A DNA stretch of 64,000 nucleotides, taken from positions 66,481,216-66,545,215 of the forward strand of contig NC_088171.1 of NCBI RefSeq assembly GCF_028769735.1, read 5' to 3'. Both the position numbers and the translations under genes were made by a program. Under the pieces are notes generated by a model. It saw only the letters and a list, made by a program, of their open reading frames with translations, ran no database searches and was not told where the DNA came from. Positions 52,228 to 64,000 of this stretch are shown here, piece after piece; within the stretch, counting starts at the first letter, position 1, and each line of letters opens with the position of its first letter. The DNA comes from Zonotrichia leucophrys gambelii. Lineage: Eukaryota > Chordata > Aves > Passeriformes > Passerellidae.

Positions 52228-55200
52228 CCTGTAAGTAAGGACATACAAATGGATATTGGTAATTATCGTGTCCCTTTTTTGCTTTTTCAGACTTTTGTTT
52301 TATCAGGAACATTAATAAATCCTTCCATTACATTACATACAGCTATCTGTTTTCTACACTCATGAATCCAAAAAACTCTTAAAATAATCTGTTAAAATCC
52401 ATCCCAGGGAAATGTGCTAAACCAATCTTGCAATTTAAAAAAAAATTAATCTAAAAAGTAGCATGTTATGTTACATTTCATATGTATTAACTCGTTTTGT
52501 TCCCAGGATTGGGGATGGGAGTTGGTTTGTTTAGTAATCTGAAAATACAATTTTTTCAGATTTGTACCAAGTTATACACTTTTCATTTCTCTTATCCTAG
52601 CACTCAACATCATGTCCAACAAAAGGCTGTGTGCAGCCAGAAGCTGCTCTGACTTTGCAGGTGGTGGTTCTGGTTGTCTTTACAGCTGTTTATGTGAGTG
52701 CAGGCCTGGGAGTAAAGGCATTATGCCAGCTGGACCCTCTCCCTTTTCCAGGAAGGCTGAGGGTGGACACAGCTTCTGATACCAGTCTGTCTCAAATGAT
52801 GCCATCACGAAGAAATCCCAGAAGGCAGCTGTGTCCTGACAGGAACCCCCTTGCCATGCCTTAAACCACTGCTGGGGTTCTGTCTCAATTGAGGAAGTGA
52901 ATTGGAGTAGAAAGATTTTGGCTCTCTGGGGATGCATTTTCACACTGAGTCTCCCTGGGTGTACAGCTCTCTGGATTTTTGTTGTACTTCACAGAAAACA
53001 TCAGGCTCCACAAAAAAGAAAGCTGCATAGTAGCAAGGGTGAAAAAAGATCCGGTAATGAAACAAAAATAAAATTGAAAAGAGTTTCAGTTAAAAAAGTT
53101 TAAATGCTTCCACATATCTCAGCCTCACTGTGGAAACTTGACAGTCAAATATTAAACAGTACACCATCTCACTGAATTTTATGTCATTATAGTAACAATG
53201 TTATTAAACTTGATACAGTTTTCTTTTAAATTCCAATGAAACATATTTCCTGATCTTTTCATACAAATGACCTTTGGGAACCATAGAAATCTAGACATTT
53301 CTTTATTTATGCTGCTGCATCAGCTAATACTTCCAGTCAGAAGCTATATTGGAAAGCATATGAAAGCCCTTATATGATACAGTAATATTGCCAGCTAAAT
53401 GTTGCATTAGTACATTTTAAACTAACAAGTAGAAAGCTTTCTTCTATGAAATTACTTGATGTGTTTTCATGAACAAGGTAGTGCCAATGGATCTCTGATA
53501 TTTTGCAGATATTTCTCTATACTCTTCATTCTGTTCTGGAATTTTAAACCTGTTTCTTTCTGTCTTACAAGCTTTCTTTTTATAACATCTTTTTCACAAA
53601 GTAAAAGAAAGGCATATATGTACATATAGTCTAAATATGCCATTATTCATCTTTTTAAAAAGCAGGCAAAACATTTTTGATAGCTCTCCATTGTATATAG
53701 TGACATAAAACATTACTATGAATATTACTAGAGTATATAATATTACAGTATTGATTTTCACTGTTTATTGTGTTTTATGGATAGGTATATTTTCTGAGAA
53801 CTGTCCAATAGACAGGAAGTTCTGAATGAATCAGGAAATCTTGAAGCCTGGGCTTAATCCCATCTTCCCACTGACTTTCTTCAAACAACATAGCTTTAAA
53901 AAAAAAATCAGTTTGAAGTTAATGAGGAGAAAAAGCCTGAAGGACACCAAAAGCCTTGTTTGACTTATTTGTGAATGATCTGAATATTTCAAAATCTAGT
54001 AGTATTTGAAAATCTAAACTGGATTCACAAACGGCCAAGTCTCTAAAAATCACAGGCAGCTTCTGAGAAAATGGACTTTAAAATATTTGTCCTTAAATCC
54101 TTTTCAAATCACATCTTAAAAGAAACCCAGCCTAGTATTCAGAAAGTTAGGAAAATCAAAAATCATGAAAAAAAATGTCTTACTGTCAAATTCATCAAGT
54201 GAGGAGAAGAAAACATTAGAAAAGAAGTTATCACATCCATACAGATTTTAAAGCAGGTCAGGAGCAACAAAGAGATTGCATTCTGTAGGAAGCATTGCAG
54301 TGTGAATTGGAAATAGGAATAAATACCACCATAAATATATCAAAAATAAACTTTTTTTTTTTTAGAATTGATCTACTAATTCAGAATAAATATGCACTAC
54401 AGAAGTTACTTTCTAACTTTTCAAGTGTCAGAAGAACTAGAAACAGTACTGACTAAAATTAATGTATGATTCCTCTATTCATTTACTGCATTTTAGAATT
54501 TAGTGAGATTTAGTATTGAGATAAATCTAACATACATTTCTGACAGGATCAAGGAAATAATTGACTTGTTGCTAGAATTTTCCTTCATAATTGTCTTGAA
54601 TTGTATCAGTGATCAGAAATGGAATGTACTCTGTTGGTCTTGTGACTAGAAAACTGAATTTCTTAGAAGAAGATAAAAATGAACAATTTCTTCCTTCACT
54701 TATATTCCAGGATTTCCTCAAAACATGGTTCTTTGTTTACAACCTCAGTCACATCAATGTAATAAAAGGAAGAGTTATATGTATAGCGTTTTCCACAATA
54801 TATTTTGACATAATTATGTAATTTTTAGCCTGAATCTTTGTTAGCACAAAAAAGCTAATTCACTTCACAGACAACAGCATAGTGCTTTGATTAAATCTCA
54901 TTTAACAGCAAATCATTATCTTATTGCTGACCTAAGCTCACTTTGAGAGTCAGGTCAAGCAAGGAATTTGGAGATCTGAGGTATATAAACAGTTGTAAAT
55001 ATAATTCTGCAGAAATATGTATGAATATGTAAACCAAACCACAATTTTTAGATAATGCTAAGCACATATCACTGTATGCCAGATCCATCCAAAATTAAGC
55101 CCTTGGATCAAACAGATTCACACCTGCTTACCTGGGAATTAACTTTAGGGCAGGACATCAATTAGAGTAGGCAGTGCTGCTGTTCGACTCTGCTAATGAG

Positions 55201-57998
55201 GAAAAGAAATGCTGAGTATTGCCCCATTTTTTTAACAGAATGGGCCAAATGCTGCCCTTGGTTAGATTCCCAGGCCTCAGATAACATGAGTATAATTGAA
55301 AGCAGTTTTGGTTCAATATTTCTTGTATTTTAGAAGCTATGGAGCAATCAAGCAATATGACCTTTTAGTGGTCCACCAAAGAATCAAGTTCTGTTCTGTA
55401 TGGGATCCAGACTAATCAATATCCTATTACAACCACAGCCTGTTTGGTTTGTTTTTTTTTTTTTTACAACTGAGACACATTGGGAATAGCTTGGACAAAA
55501 CATTTCTCCCTGCAACAGCTGAGACTTGGCAGATTCACAAACTATTAGCGAGTTAAATCTATGCTTTTCAATAAAATTATATGAGTGTTTAAGCTGTATT
55601 GTACAATGTAGTGCAAACATACCCAGACTTAATTCATTTAAGCACTCCTCATTAAGTTAAATTTCCAAACAACATCCACAATGAGAGGGAGTTTAGAATA
55701 ATACACCCATCTTTATGCATTCATAAATACTTAAAGATAGCAAGATCATATGAAATTGTCAGGTATAGCAGAGATTTTATAGTCGGAAGCATAGGATGAA
55801 GTCCTTATTGGTACAAGGTCTAATTTTTCTCTTTGATGAGAGAAGGCAGAATTGACTTCAGGAAATCTCTGAACCACAGAAAGAGCCAAAAATATTCCAG
55901 TGAGTCAGGATATCATCCACCATATTCAAGCACAGGAATTGACTGATAGCTTCTTCAACTTGCAGAAATATGGGGTGAGGCCCTGGGGTGAGGGTCTTAC
56001 CCTGCCATTGAAGCCCATGGCATCTCTCCAGCTCTTCAGCATGTTCAGACTTCCACTGGTGAGATCAGTGCAAAATAACAATGGCACTACAGGTGTGCCT
56101 GAGCACACATGTTGCATACACATTGATGAGTAGAAGGACAAAAAGCACTGGGCCTGTTCTTATTTCACAAGACTGTCTCAAAGGAAGTAAAGCCAGATTG
56201 TCTCCGTGTGCACTTGTCTATATTTCAGACCAGAAATAAGGAGGAAAAAGTACAACCCAAACCAAACCCTACATTTTCCTTGAGAAGGGGTTGGTTTTCT
56301 TAAAGCAAAATAGCCACAGCCCTGTTATTAAAATCAATAATGAACTAAAGTCAGGTCATAGTTGTTCTTTGGTTTTTAGGATGAACATTTCTGAGGAATA
56401 AATCTAGTGGACTTGTAGGTCAGAATAACACAGCAGTTTCACTTGTTTGTCTTTACCTCCAGTAAGGCTTGCCTGTGGGTATTTTATTGCTTAAAATTAT
56501 TACACTGGCCATCATGGGAACAGTGGGGTGAAAGATAAGAATGCTGTAACCTTCAGGTTGTTTTGCTGTGAAAGGGATGTGGGCAGGGGTCCTGCATTGC
56601 CACATTCCTGCAGCAACATGGTGCTTCATGGGGGACAAACACCAGTGTGGAACTGAAGCCTATTGCCACCCAGTGATTCCATCCCTCTTGGATTTGAGTT
56701 TCTGTGCCGTGCCTACTGCAGGCCATGAAGAAAAAAAATGGTAGGTAAAGCACTTTTATTGAAGCTTCATACTGCACAATATTTAATATGCCCTTCCCTG
56801 GATACTTGTTTGAAAGAAAGAAGGAACCTCTAGAATCCCTCAAACTCCTATTTGAACTTGGTAATGTGCTAAAGTAAATGTATGGAACAGTATTTTTCTT
56901 ATTTGTTCATTTTTACACACATATGCAAGCAGGCCAGAAAATCTGTAGTATATCACTCCATATTCTGCATCTACTTGATCTCTCCTTGCTATGCTAATGA
57001 AAAACTAATGGCATTTGACTTTCCTGTTTACAGGAGGAAAGAGTACTTTTTATAAGAGTGAGCAGAATTTTAAAAAAATGCTTTAACTCCTTTTGGAGTC
57101 AAAACCATGTGTCCCTGAGGCCATGGCTTGAGACCTGGTAAGGCATGAGCTATGTATGCATCCTTAAAACTGAAATAATGGGAGGTCTGTAACTGTTGTG
57201 GCATGAACACATTGGCTCTAAGTATCTAAATGAAGCTGACCTTTTACATACTAATGTTCCATTGCTGCTAATAAAAAAAAAGAATCCCACTTTTTTAAGA
57301 GGTAGCAGTAGGAAGAAATATTACTAATACTTTAGTAAGATCTATGTATTCTTTCTGGAATGAAATGAGAAAGGTCAAATTTCCTCTCCCATCCCTTTTT
57401 TCTTTTTGTATTCTCTAACTTCTCACCCATCTTTGTTGTACTAATGAAATTAAGATATCCTTCATGATATAACTGTGAGCTAGGGGGATCTAAATTACCT
57501 TCATCTGGCATCATTCCAGTATACTATAAATGAAGTAATTGTCCTTGACTATAAAATTTGCATTTTCAAGACTTAATTGCTATCATTACATCTTTTTGTA
57601 ATTCTATTAATTTAACTGAATGGAGCATTTGGTTTTATGGTAAAAAATTTGCATTAAAACATTGTACATCTAAATAGAATTTTAATATTTGTGTCAAAAG
57701 CTCAGTACAGTTGTTCCACAGGACCTAAACAATTTCACAAGAGGAGAATAGAAAGCAGTCGCACTTTAGGTCAACAAACAGGTTTCCCTTTGGTGAATAT
57801 TAATAGAACTTGCTGTAACTGGCTTCATATGATGAAAATCATGCCTGCCTGATCTCTACAAAAGTTTTGTTAATATATGAATTCCATACCTTAATTCTTA
57901 GCAGGAAATTAATTTGCCTGGATTTAGAATAGGTAGGACATGTGTTTGTTTTGTCAGGAAACAAACTCTTTTATTTTTCTTCCTTTCTTTTCTGACAG
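52228..57998. other. Intergenic-looking stretch
   Basis: AT-rich unique sequence. No paired splice sites with an open frame, repeat family or RNA gene was recognised. Only short A or T homopolymers stand out (for example near 54352-54363 and 55450-55464). Confidence 0.45.
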
Positions 57999-58121
57999 AA
58001 CAAGGTACTTTGGTCAAAGACTATGGACAAATGGCTAAAGCAGTGTGAGGACTCAGAACTGGCTGAATGCACTGCAATTGCCGTGATGCCTTGTGCACTT
58101 TTTTATACATGGTGCCCAGTG
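57999..58121 (+). CDS. Orphan exon-like segment, 41 codons, gene unknown
   Basis: A long pyrimidine tract ending 'ttcttttctgacag' precedes it and a strong donor, GTG|GTAAGC, follows. The 123 bases are open in one frame only, in phase 0 at both ends, and the frame hits TAA two codons into the supposed intron. The peptide has NKVLWSKTMDKWLKQCEDSE, then LAECTAIAVMPCALFYTWCPV, rich in Cys and Trp. It lies 11 kb beyond the stop of the plus-strand gene, so it would belong to another gene or a non-coding transcript. A second donor-like site (AAG|GTACTT, 58005) lies near its start. The family is not recognised. Confidence 0.35.
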
Positions 58122-59050
58122 GTAAGCTAAGACTGTGTTACAAAGTACATATAATTTGAAACTAGGTCCATCTTCTTGCAGTAAATTTATGTGATACTTG
58201 GGGACTGTGACCTCTCATTAGGTCTTTGGAGGTATTTAAGCCACTGGATCCCTTGGGAAGTAGGTACCCTGTGGGTTTGGGGTCCCACTCAGGCAACACT
58301 ACAGGCAGTCACTCCAGGCACTACATGAAACAACTAACATGTGGGTGAGTAAACTGTGTTTCATGTTGATCAGAAAAGTCTATGGTATTTTCTGTTTTGT
58401 GTTGACAAACACCATCGAGTTGTATAACATTATTTATGCAAGTAATCAAGATAGATTGGCTTTACAATGAATCGGTGTGGGTTTTTTTGTTTGTTTGGTT
58501 TTTTAAAATTGTTGTTTTAACTTACGAGTCATATTTCACAAGAGTTAGTGACAGAAATCTCATTAACTGCTCTTAATATATGTTGTATTTACTGGACTTC
58601 ATAATCATTGTGTAATTAAGCTTCACAACTGGCTTATGAAGCAGAAAAGATGAAAGATGCCTCCATGAAAGCAATTTATGGGACAGTGAAATTAAAGACA
58701 GATTTCTGAAAGTGTATAGGTACCACATTTTGTTGGTTTTGGTGCCTAAATACCTCTGAGGGCCCAAAGCTCTTGCAAAGCTGCGCAGTGAGACACTGGC
58801 ACCAGACTAAACCAAAACCTGGGAGCGCAGGATGAAGCCTCTGTTTGAGATCATGGCTTTTGGGCAAGTGTCACAGTGGCTCTGCCTTCTGCCTTTGTCT
58901 CTTGAATGGCAATCACATTTACTCACTTTGTAGATTGTGTGATGGTTCAGGGTAAGCTGGAAATGCAATATGAAAGTCATAAGAGCAGGTAACCTGCTTC
59001 TTCTACAGCCATCCATCCATCCATACATCATTTCTAGGGGGGTGTTGGCC

Positions 59051-59100
59051 TGGAGTTTTTCAGCACCACCCTGGCCTCAGGGTGATGCTGAAAAACTCCA
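59051..59100. repeat. 50-bp near-perfect inverted repeat (hairpin)
   Basis: The sequence from 'tggagtttttcagca' to 'tgctgaaaaactcca' folds back on itself. Bases 59051-59074 pair with 59077-59100 with a single mismatch (59066 C opposite 59085 A) and one G-T wobble next to a minimal central loop. In a minus-strand RNA the mismatch would become a G-U pair, giving an essentially continuous 23-24-bp stem. Pairing does not extend well outward. Candidates are a snap-back element, a small RNA hairpin, or an inverted duplication made by template switching. Confidence 0.9.
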
Positions 59101-59389
59101 GCATCACAGATGGGGCACGAAGGACTGACAAGAGTTTTAGTTCAGTGCTGAATCTCCCAGACCTACAAATATCAGCTCTACTGTGCCATTTGAGTCTGCT
59201 CTGTTGTTGTAGGCATGTGCACAGGGTATGAAGGCTCACAGGGGATCTGCTGTACACAAATACTGCATTTTTTCCACTTCAGGGAGGACCCTGTGTATGT
59301 TCTTTCTTAACTGGTGAATTTCATTTGATGTGAACATTATGTTAAGGCTGAATTTCTAGGCAGATTATATGATAGTGCATTAGAAGGAA

Positions 59390-59445
59390 AAAAAAACAAC
59401 AACCCACCCAACCACCAACAAAAAAACCCAAATCCAAAACAAAAC
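59390..59445. repeat. A/C low-complexity run
   Basis: Irregular AAC/ACCC/CAAA units on the plus strand with almost no G or T. Confidence 0.8.
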
Positions 59446-61372
59446 ACATATTCTTTTGAAAAATCCAGGTCTAGCTGTTAGCATCAATTACTTCAAACAC
59501 CTACTGACTTTTCTGGCACATCTATCTCATTGAATCTTGGAAGTGATTTTATGTGCTTTAAGCATTTGATCACATAATCAGCTTCTGCATAGCAATGCAA
59601 AGGATCCTGAGCATTGTCCTGGCAGATAGTCAAGTCAAACCTGACACGGAAACAAACATAAGGGAACAATTGTTGTCAAAACACATTGCTTCACTTTGCA
59701 TGCTAAAGCATTTGCTCTGGTAATCCACCATGCTGACGTGTCCCTCTGTTGATGCCATCTGAGCAGGGACTGTATCCTTAAAGTTGACATGTGCATCACA
59801 TTACAGCAGTGATTTTGTTATATATCATTGGCATAATGGATATTCAGAAGAGATTCATAATCTTGAAAGGTGGCTTGAATCCACAGATCTCATCCATGTT
59901 CTGGTGACTCAGAGCATTTTGGAAACTCATTTTATAACATCTCACGCTGGCTTGGGCAAAGGCAAAGTAAACAGTTGCCTAGGGCAGCAGACTTAGGAGA
60001 GAAGCAGTCCAGGTCTCCTTTCCTACTTGCTCTCTGCTGACAACAACAGGAATACAGTGCTTTAACCTGCCTTGCCACTGTCCTTCCCACTCCCCTTTCC
60101 AATTTAATTTTAATGGAAATCTAAAGACATCTTTTTGCCTTCTCCCTGTCTCTTTTTCTTATTCACTCTCTCTCTAAAACTCCTACTGGTTTCTCCTAGG
60201 TTTTCTTTTCCATGGAAACTCCACTGTCTCCTTTTTGGGCAATTCCAGTCCTGTGAGAGGGTTCCAAGACTCACATTTCTTTCTGCAAACAGCTATTTGC
60301 TATTTATTATTTGCCACCTTTGCTGGACAGCCTCAGCCATCCTGAGGTTTATGGTAGAATGAGCTGTGTGAATAATGCAACACTGTGAAAAAGTACACCA
60401 GATCATTTCCCTGTTGACAGCCATTGCTTTAAAAGAGCTTTTTGATATTGGGGAAAAATTCAGATAGCTGTAGAAAATTTTGCTGTATTGCTTATGATTT
60501 ATGAGATTAAATGAGACAAAAGTAAGATGGTGTCAGCATGTTACTGAATCCCTGGAAAGGTGTGGCTTGCTCTGACAGTAATGCTAGTCATACAACATAA
60601 AATTAGATTGCAGAATTCATCGCCATGGGATGTTATAGAAGCCAAAAGGCATAATTGTCTTCAAGGGGGAATTAGGAAAATTGTTCCATCAATGTCTGTC
60701 GAATGTAGTTATCCAGATGCAGCACCAAGCACAGGAAACCCCTAAAACACAGGTTGCTGGAAGCTATTTGGCTGTAGCCGTGCAAGGATCACCCTCTCCA
60801 TGAGTGAGAACAGTTCCTGTTTGAGCTGTGTTAAGACTGATCTTTCAGTCTCACTCATTAATACGTGCCTCATGGTTAAGGTGAACCGCTCTGGACTTAG
60901 TCATCTGAAAGTTAATGTCATTTGAAAGTGAAGTTAGAGGAAGCCTGTTCCAAGTGGCAGCTACTCCTGTCTGTGTTGAAAACACTAAAGGGTGAGATAA
61001 ATTACTTAGATTAAGTGTCCTGTACTTATGACTGGTACTTTTGTCCATTAAGCTTGAAGGCTTTGTCTGTAAAAATGAACAGAGTTCAGAAGGAGTTTGT
61101 TTTTCCAAGCAAGAAAGCAAGACCTCAGATAGTCTGTATGGGTGTTGTTTATGCCTGTACTGTGTCCTTCCACATAGATTTATTTTTGCCCTGTCTCAAA
61201 GCTTTGGATTGCCTTAACTTGCTCAACTTGGCCAACTCCACCTCCTTCTGGCATACATAACATGAAGTCATTCCCTCAATCTACACTGAAAGAAGCTCAG
61301 AGGTGTGCCACCTTTCTAAAATGACAAAGCAGCAACCTTCCTTTGGGAGTAGTACAAGTTTCTGAAATCAGT

Positions 61373-61406
61373 AATTTGACAAGCTGTGGCAATTTGACAA
61401 GCTGTG
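61373..61406. repeat. Short tandem duplication, 18-bp period
   Basis: The 16-mer 'aatttgacaagctgtg' occurs at 61373-61388 and 61391-61406. Confidence 0.9.
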
Positions 61407-62335
61407 ACAGAAGTCTCTGGAAGCTTCTTGCACATCAGTGTATACACAGCTACCATACATAAGAGAGCAGCAGATCCTTCACTCATTTGGCTCATTATTT
61501 TTGCCCGAGGAAGTGGAGCTCACAAATGTAGGCATGTATTTGTTAGGGTTTTTTGCTACACTCATTGCCTCAGATCCCTACTGGCAATGGTTGTTATCGA
61601 GACAATCTTGTGAAGGGAAGCAAGGAACTGTGAGTAATTTGCTAAGTGTGAGGCCAGACATTATGGTTTTTGCTTACTGCTCTCAATGTCTTAATTAGTA
61701 CAATACTTACACTAAGTGTTGGGATCTCTTCAGGAGTCAAAAAGGTGGTGCTGGTGGTGCCTTGGCAGAGGTTTAGAAAGGATGGGGAAAAGGTGACAGA
61801 TAATACACTGACAGATGGCAATGACTATGTTCTGTGCTCTTTTAATGCTCTTCAGGTAGATCTCAAGGAGGCTCAGTAAAAGTATGAGTGAGGATGAAAC
61901 TGTGCCCTGGTGTCACTAGAGTTAATAACAGCTTGATAGTGTCTTCTAGGCACAAGGAGGAATTTGAATCACACATGCCAGTAGGGTTCTAGCAGGACCT
62001 TTGCTTGGGGCTCAGGGAGGTTCAACCACGGTTCAAGGTTCGAGCAGACAAGGCTGCAGGCAACATAAATGGTACAAGGAAGCATTACCTCTTTTTGACA
62101 TCCAGAACCTAATTGTTCTCACTCTTTCTGGGAAGGATGCATTTTTTTCTGTTCAGTCTGAGACTTCTGTGGGATTGGGATCTCACATTCTTCTTTCTTA
62201 GCCTGTTCTCTGTTCAATTAGGTAGAAATCAGACTCCATATTTATTCTTATTTAAGCAATGAGTATCTGTGGATACACATCTCTAAAATAAACATCCAAA
62301 CATTAGAAAGCTTATTTTTCATTAATTTTATGTAG

Positions 62336-62340
<5 letters not shown>

Positions 62341-62369
<29 letters not shown>
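62341..62369. repeat. (TA)n microsatellite
   Basis: About 14 uninterrupted TA units, the longest in the window. Confidence 0.92.
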
Positions 62370-62372
<3 letters not shown>

Positions 62373-64000
62373 TATCTTTTTTCTGTTACTTTCTAATCTT
62401 TTAAAAAATTTTCTTATAGAAAAGTAGCAGGGCTTTAGCTGATAATTTCTCAGGTAATGAATTGGACTTTCACAAAGACTCAGCAAAGAGCCTCTGGATG
62501 TAAAAATGAAACTGCTGATGTGAAAATACTATCTGTAGTAACCACTGGAAGCAAACTGCAAAAATTCAGGTGGCTGATCAATGTCTACTTTGCAAAGTAA
62601 GAACATAGTCAAGTACAAGCCCTGTGGTCCAAGTGCCTTCTCTCCCTCTTGGAGTCTGACAGTTAACTGCTGTAGCTGAGATTTAGATCAATTACACTTT
62701 ATATTGCTGAGATCATGTGTTTTGCGGACAGACAGGCTTGTATCCTACTCACTCTCATCCATCTCAGTCACATTAGGAGCTTCAAAGGTATTAAGGAGCG
62801 AGCAAGCCTGACCTTCTTCACAGCCCCAAATGACCTTGGGGAATTTTTTTTTTTTGGTGTTTGTGTGTGGACAACAGACAGCAGGTGAGTCTATGTAGAC
62901 AGTATTAGTAAAGCTATATGGCTCTGCAACAAGGCATTTTGGAGAGAAAGAGAATTTCTGAGAAGGTGTTTGTAGGTGCACACTTTTCAGTCCTTGATAT
63001 TGACCTCCAGATTTAAGCTTCTCATGAATCAGTTTAGTAGTTGTGGAAATGGTTAGGCTCAAAGAGAATGAATGCATACATTTTTTATTTTCTCATTAGG
63101 TGCTTAATCTGAAACTGTTTTTAAACAAAACTTTTTGTATTAAATGTAATTTTCTTAACATTCTCTTCTCATACCATTTTGGTTTAACAGCTAAGGCAGA
63201 AAATTGACACACATTTAATATTGTTAATTTAAAAAAAAATCATTTTAAGTTGTAGAAACACCAAACTATTTTTTTTTAATCCATTTATGGCTTAGCCCTA
63301 TTTCCTGAAGTTTTCCTCCAATGTATGCTGGAGTTTTTTTCCATCTCTCACTGTGCTCTGTTTATTATTCTTACAGCTTAGAGTTTTCTTCTTCCTCAGC
63401 TGCCAGTTTGTCAGCTATGATCAAGTGTCAAAACGAAAGCAAGGATAAGCATCAATTACCAAAAATTACGTAGTCAGTTTACATATTCATTAGAAGAAAG
63501 GATTTTTCTCTCAATGCATACCGGATGTGAACTGTAACTAGGCACGTGAGTTGTCTACACACTCATTTTCACATCTGAGATCTAACAGCTAGGTTGGGTA
63601 ATCCAGTATTCACCTGCCAGGCATGGAGTTCTTGCAGTATAGGAGCAATACCTTTAAATCTTTTAATACTGGAGGTTGTTCAAATACCATCTTTTTTGCA
63701 GGAACAACTTTTTAGTCTCTTCTCCATAGGAAGACTGCAATCTCAGGTTACACAATCTTCTACTTTAAATTCTTTAGCATTTTCTTCTCTCCCTCTCCTT
63801 CACTTTATTTTTTCTGAACAAAATGATGGGTATTCTACAAAATCAAAGTTAAAAAAATAGAAGCAGGACTGTAATTACTTTTAATGTTGCTGCCATGAAA
63901 TGAAGTATTTTCTTTATTATGAGGAAAAATAAATGATACCTTTGATACTTTAGAATCTCCTTTTCACTTCACAGTTAGGAGAAATTATTTTTCGCAATTC

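Larger units (their letters stand above)
58122..64000. other. Intergenic-looking stretch
   Basis: Contains the 50-bp inverted repeat (59051-59100), a short CATC run (about 59009-59024), a CA-rich low-complexity run (59390-59445), a small tandem duplication (61373-61406) and a long TA microsatellite (62341-62369). No exon of the segment at 57999 could be joined to anything here. Confidence 0.45.

Noticed and set aside
51477..52312. Long overlapping open frames of up to 247 codons on both strands
   Set aside because: They lie almost wholly within the solo LTR, whose GC-rich part has few stop codons. They overlap on opposite strands, have no splice context and resemble no retroviral protein.

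Overview
The window looks like nuclear DNA from a bird. It is AT-rich, gene-poor and full of long introns or intergenic sequence. Two 3'-end fragments of CR1 LINEs (about 1-227 and 21936-22294) show that it is a sauropsid, most likely avian. A well-preserved 1346-bp solo LTR (50877-52222) with a perfect 5-bp target duplication suggests a passerine, from my memory of songbird LTRs that share its terminus; that part is inference. No operons, prokaryotic genes, rRNA, tRNA or CRISPR arrays were seen, and almost all open frames in the window are chance frames in non-coding DNA.

The main gene signal is the 3' part of one plus-strand, multi-exon protein-coding gene. Short exon candidates at 4917-4969, 9857-9951, 13775-13977, 23703-23844, 38976-39047 and 46842-46931 have splice-like borders. 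Most of their reading phases join exactly (0>2, 2>1, 1>0, 0>1, 0>0, 0>stop). One joint, between 23844 and 38976, needs a further exon of phase 1>0; a weak 35-bp candidate sits at 30033-30067. The inferred C-terminal ~230 residues begin with a beta-strand-like region, pass through a Lys/Arg/Glu-rich stretch and end in an amphipathic helix with a short basic tail. I do not recognise the protein. From memory it does not match the C-termini of androglobin or SPAG17, two large ciliary proteins I considered.

Downstream of the stop codon at 46931 lie a possible poly(A) signal (47826), the solo LTR, one well-bordered but unassigned exon-like segment (57999-58121) and a striking 50-bp near-perfect inverted repeat (59051-59100). 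The rest is unique-looking AT-rich sequence with scattered microsatellites, homopolymers and small tandem duplications.

I found no clear previously undescribed system. The points most worth checking are the unidentified exon chain, the orphan exon, the 50-bp hairpin and the fresh-looking LTR.
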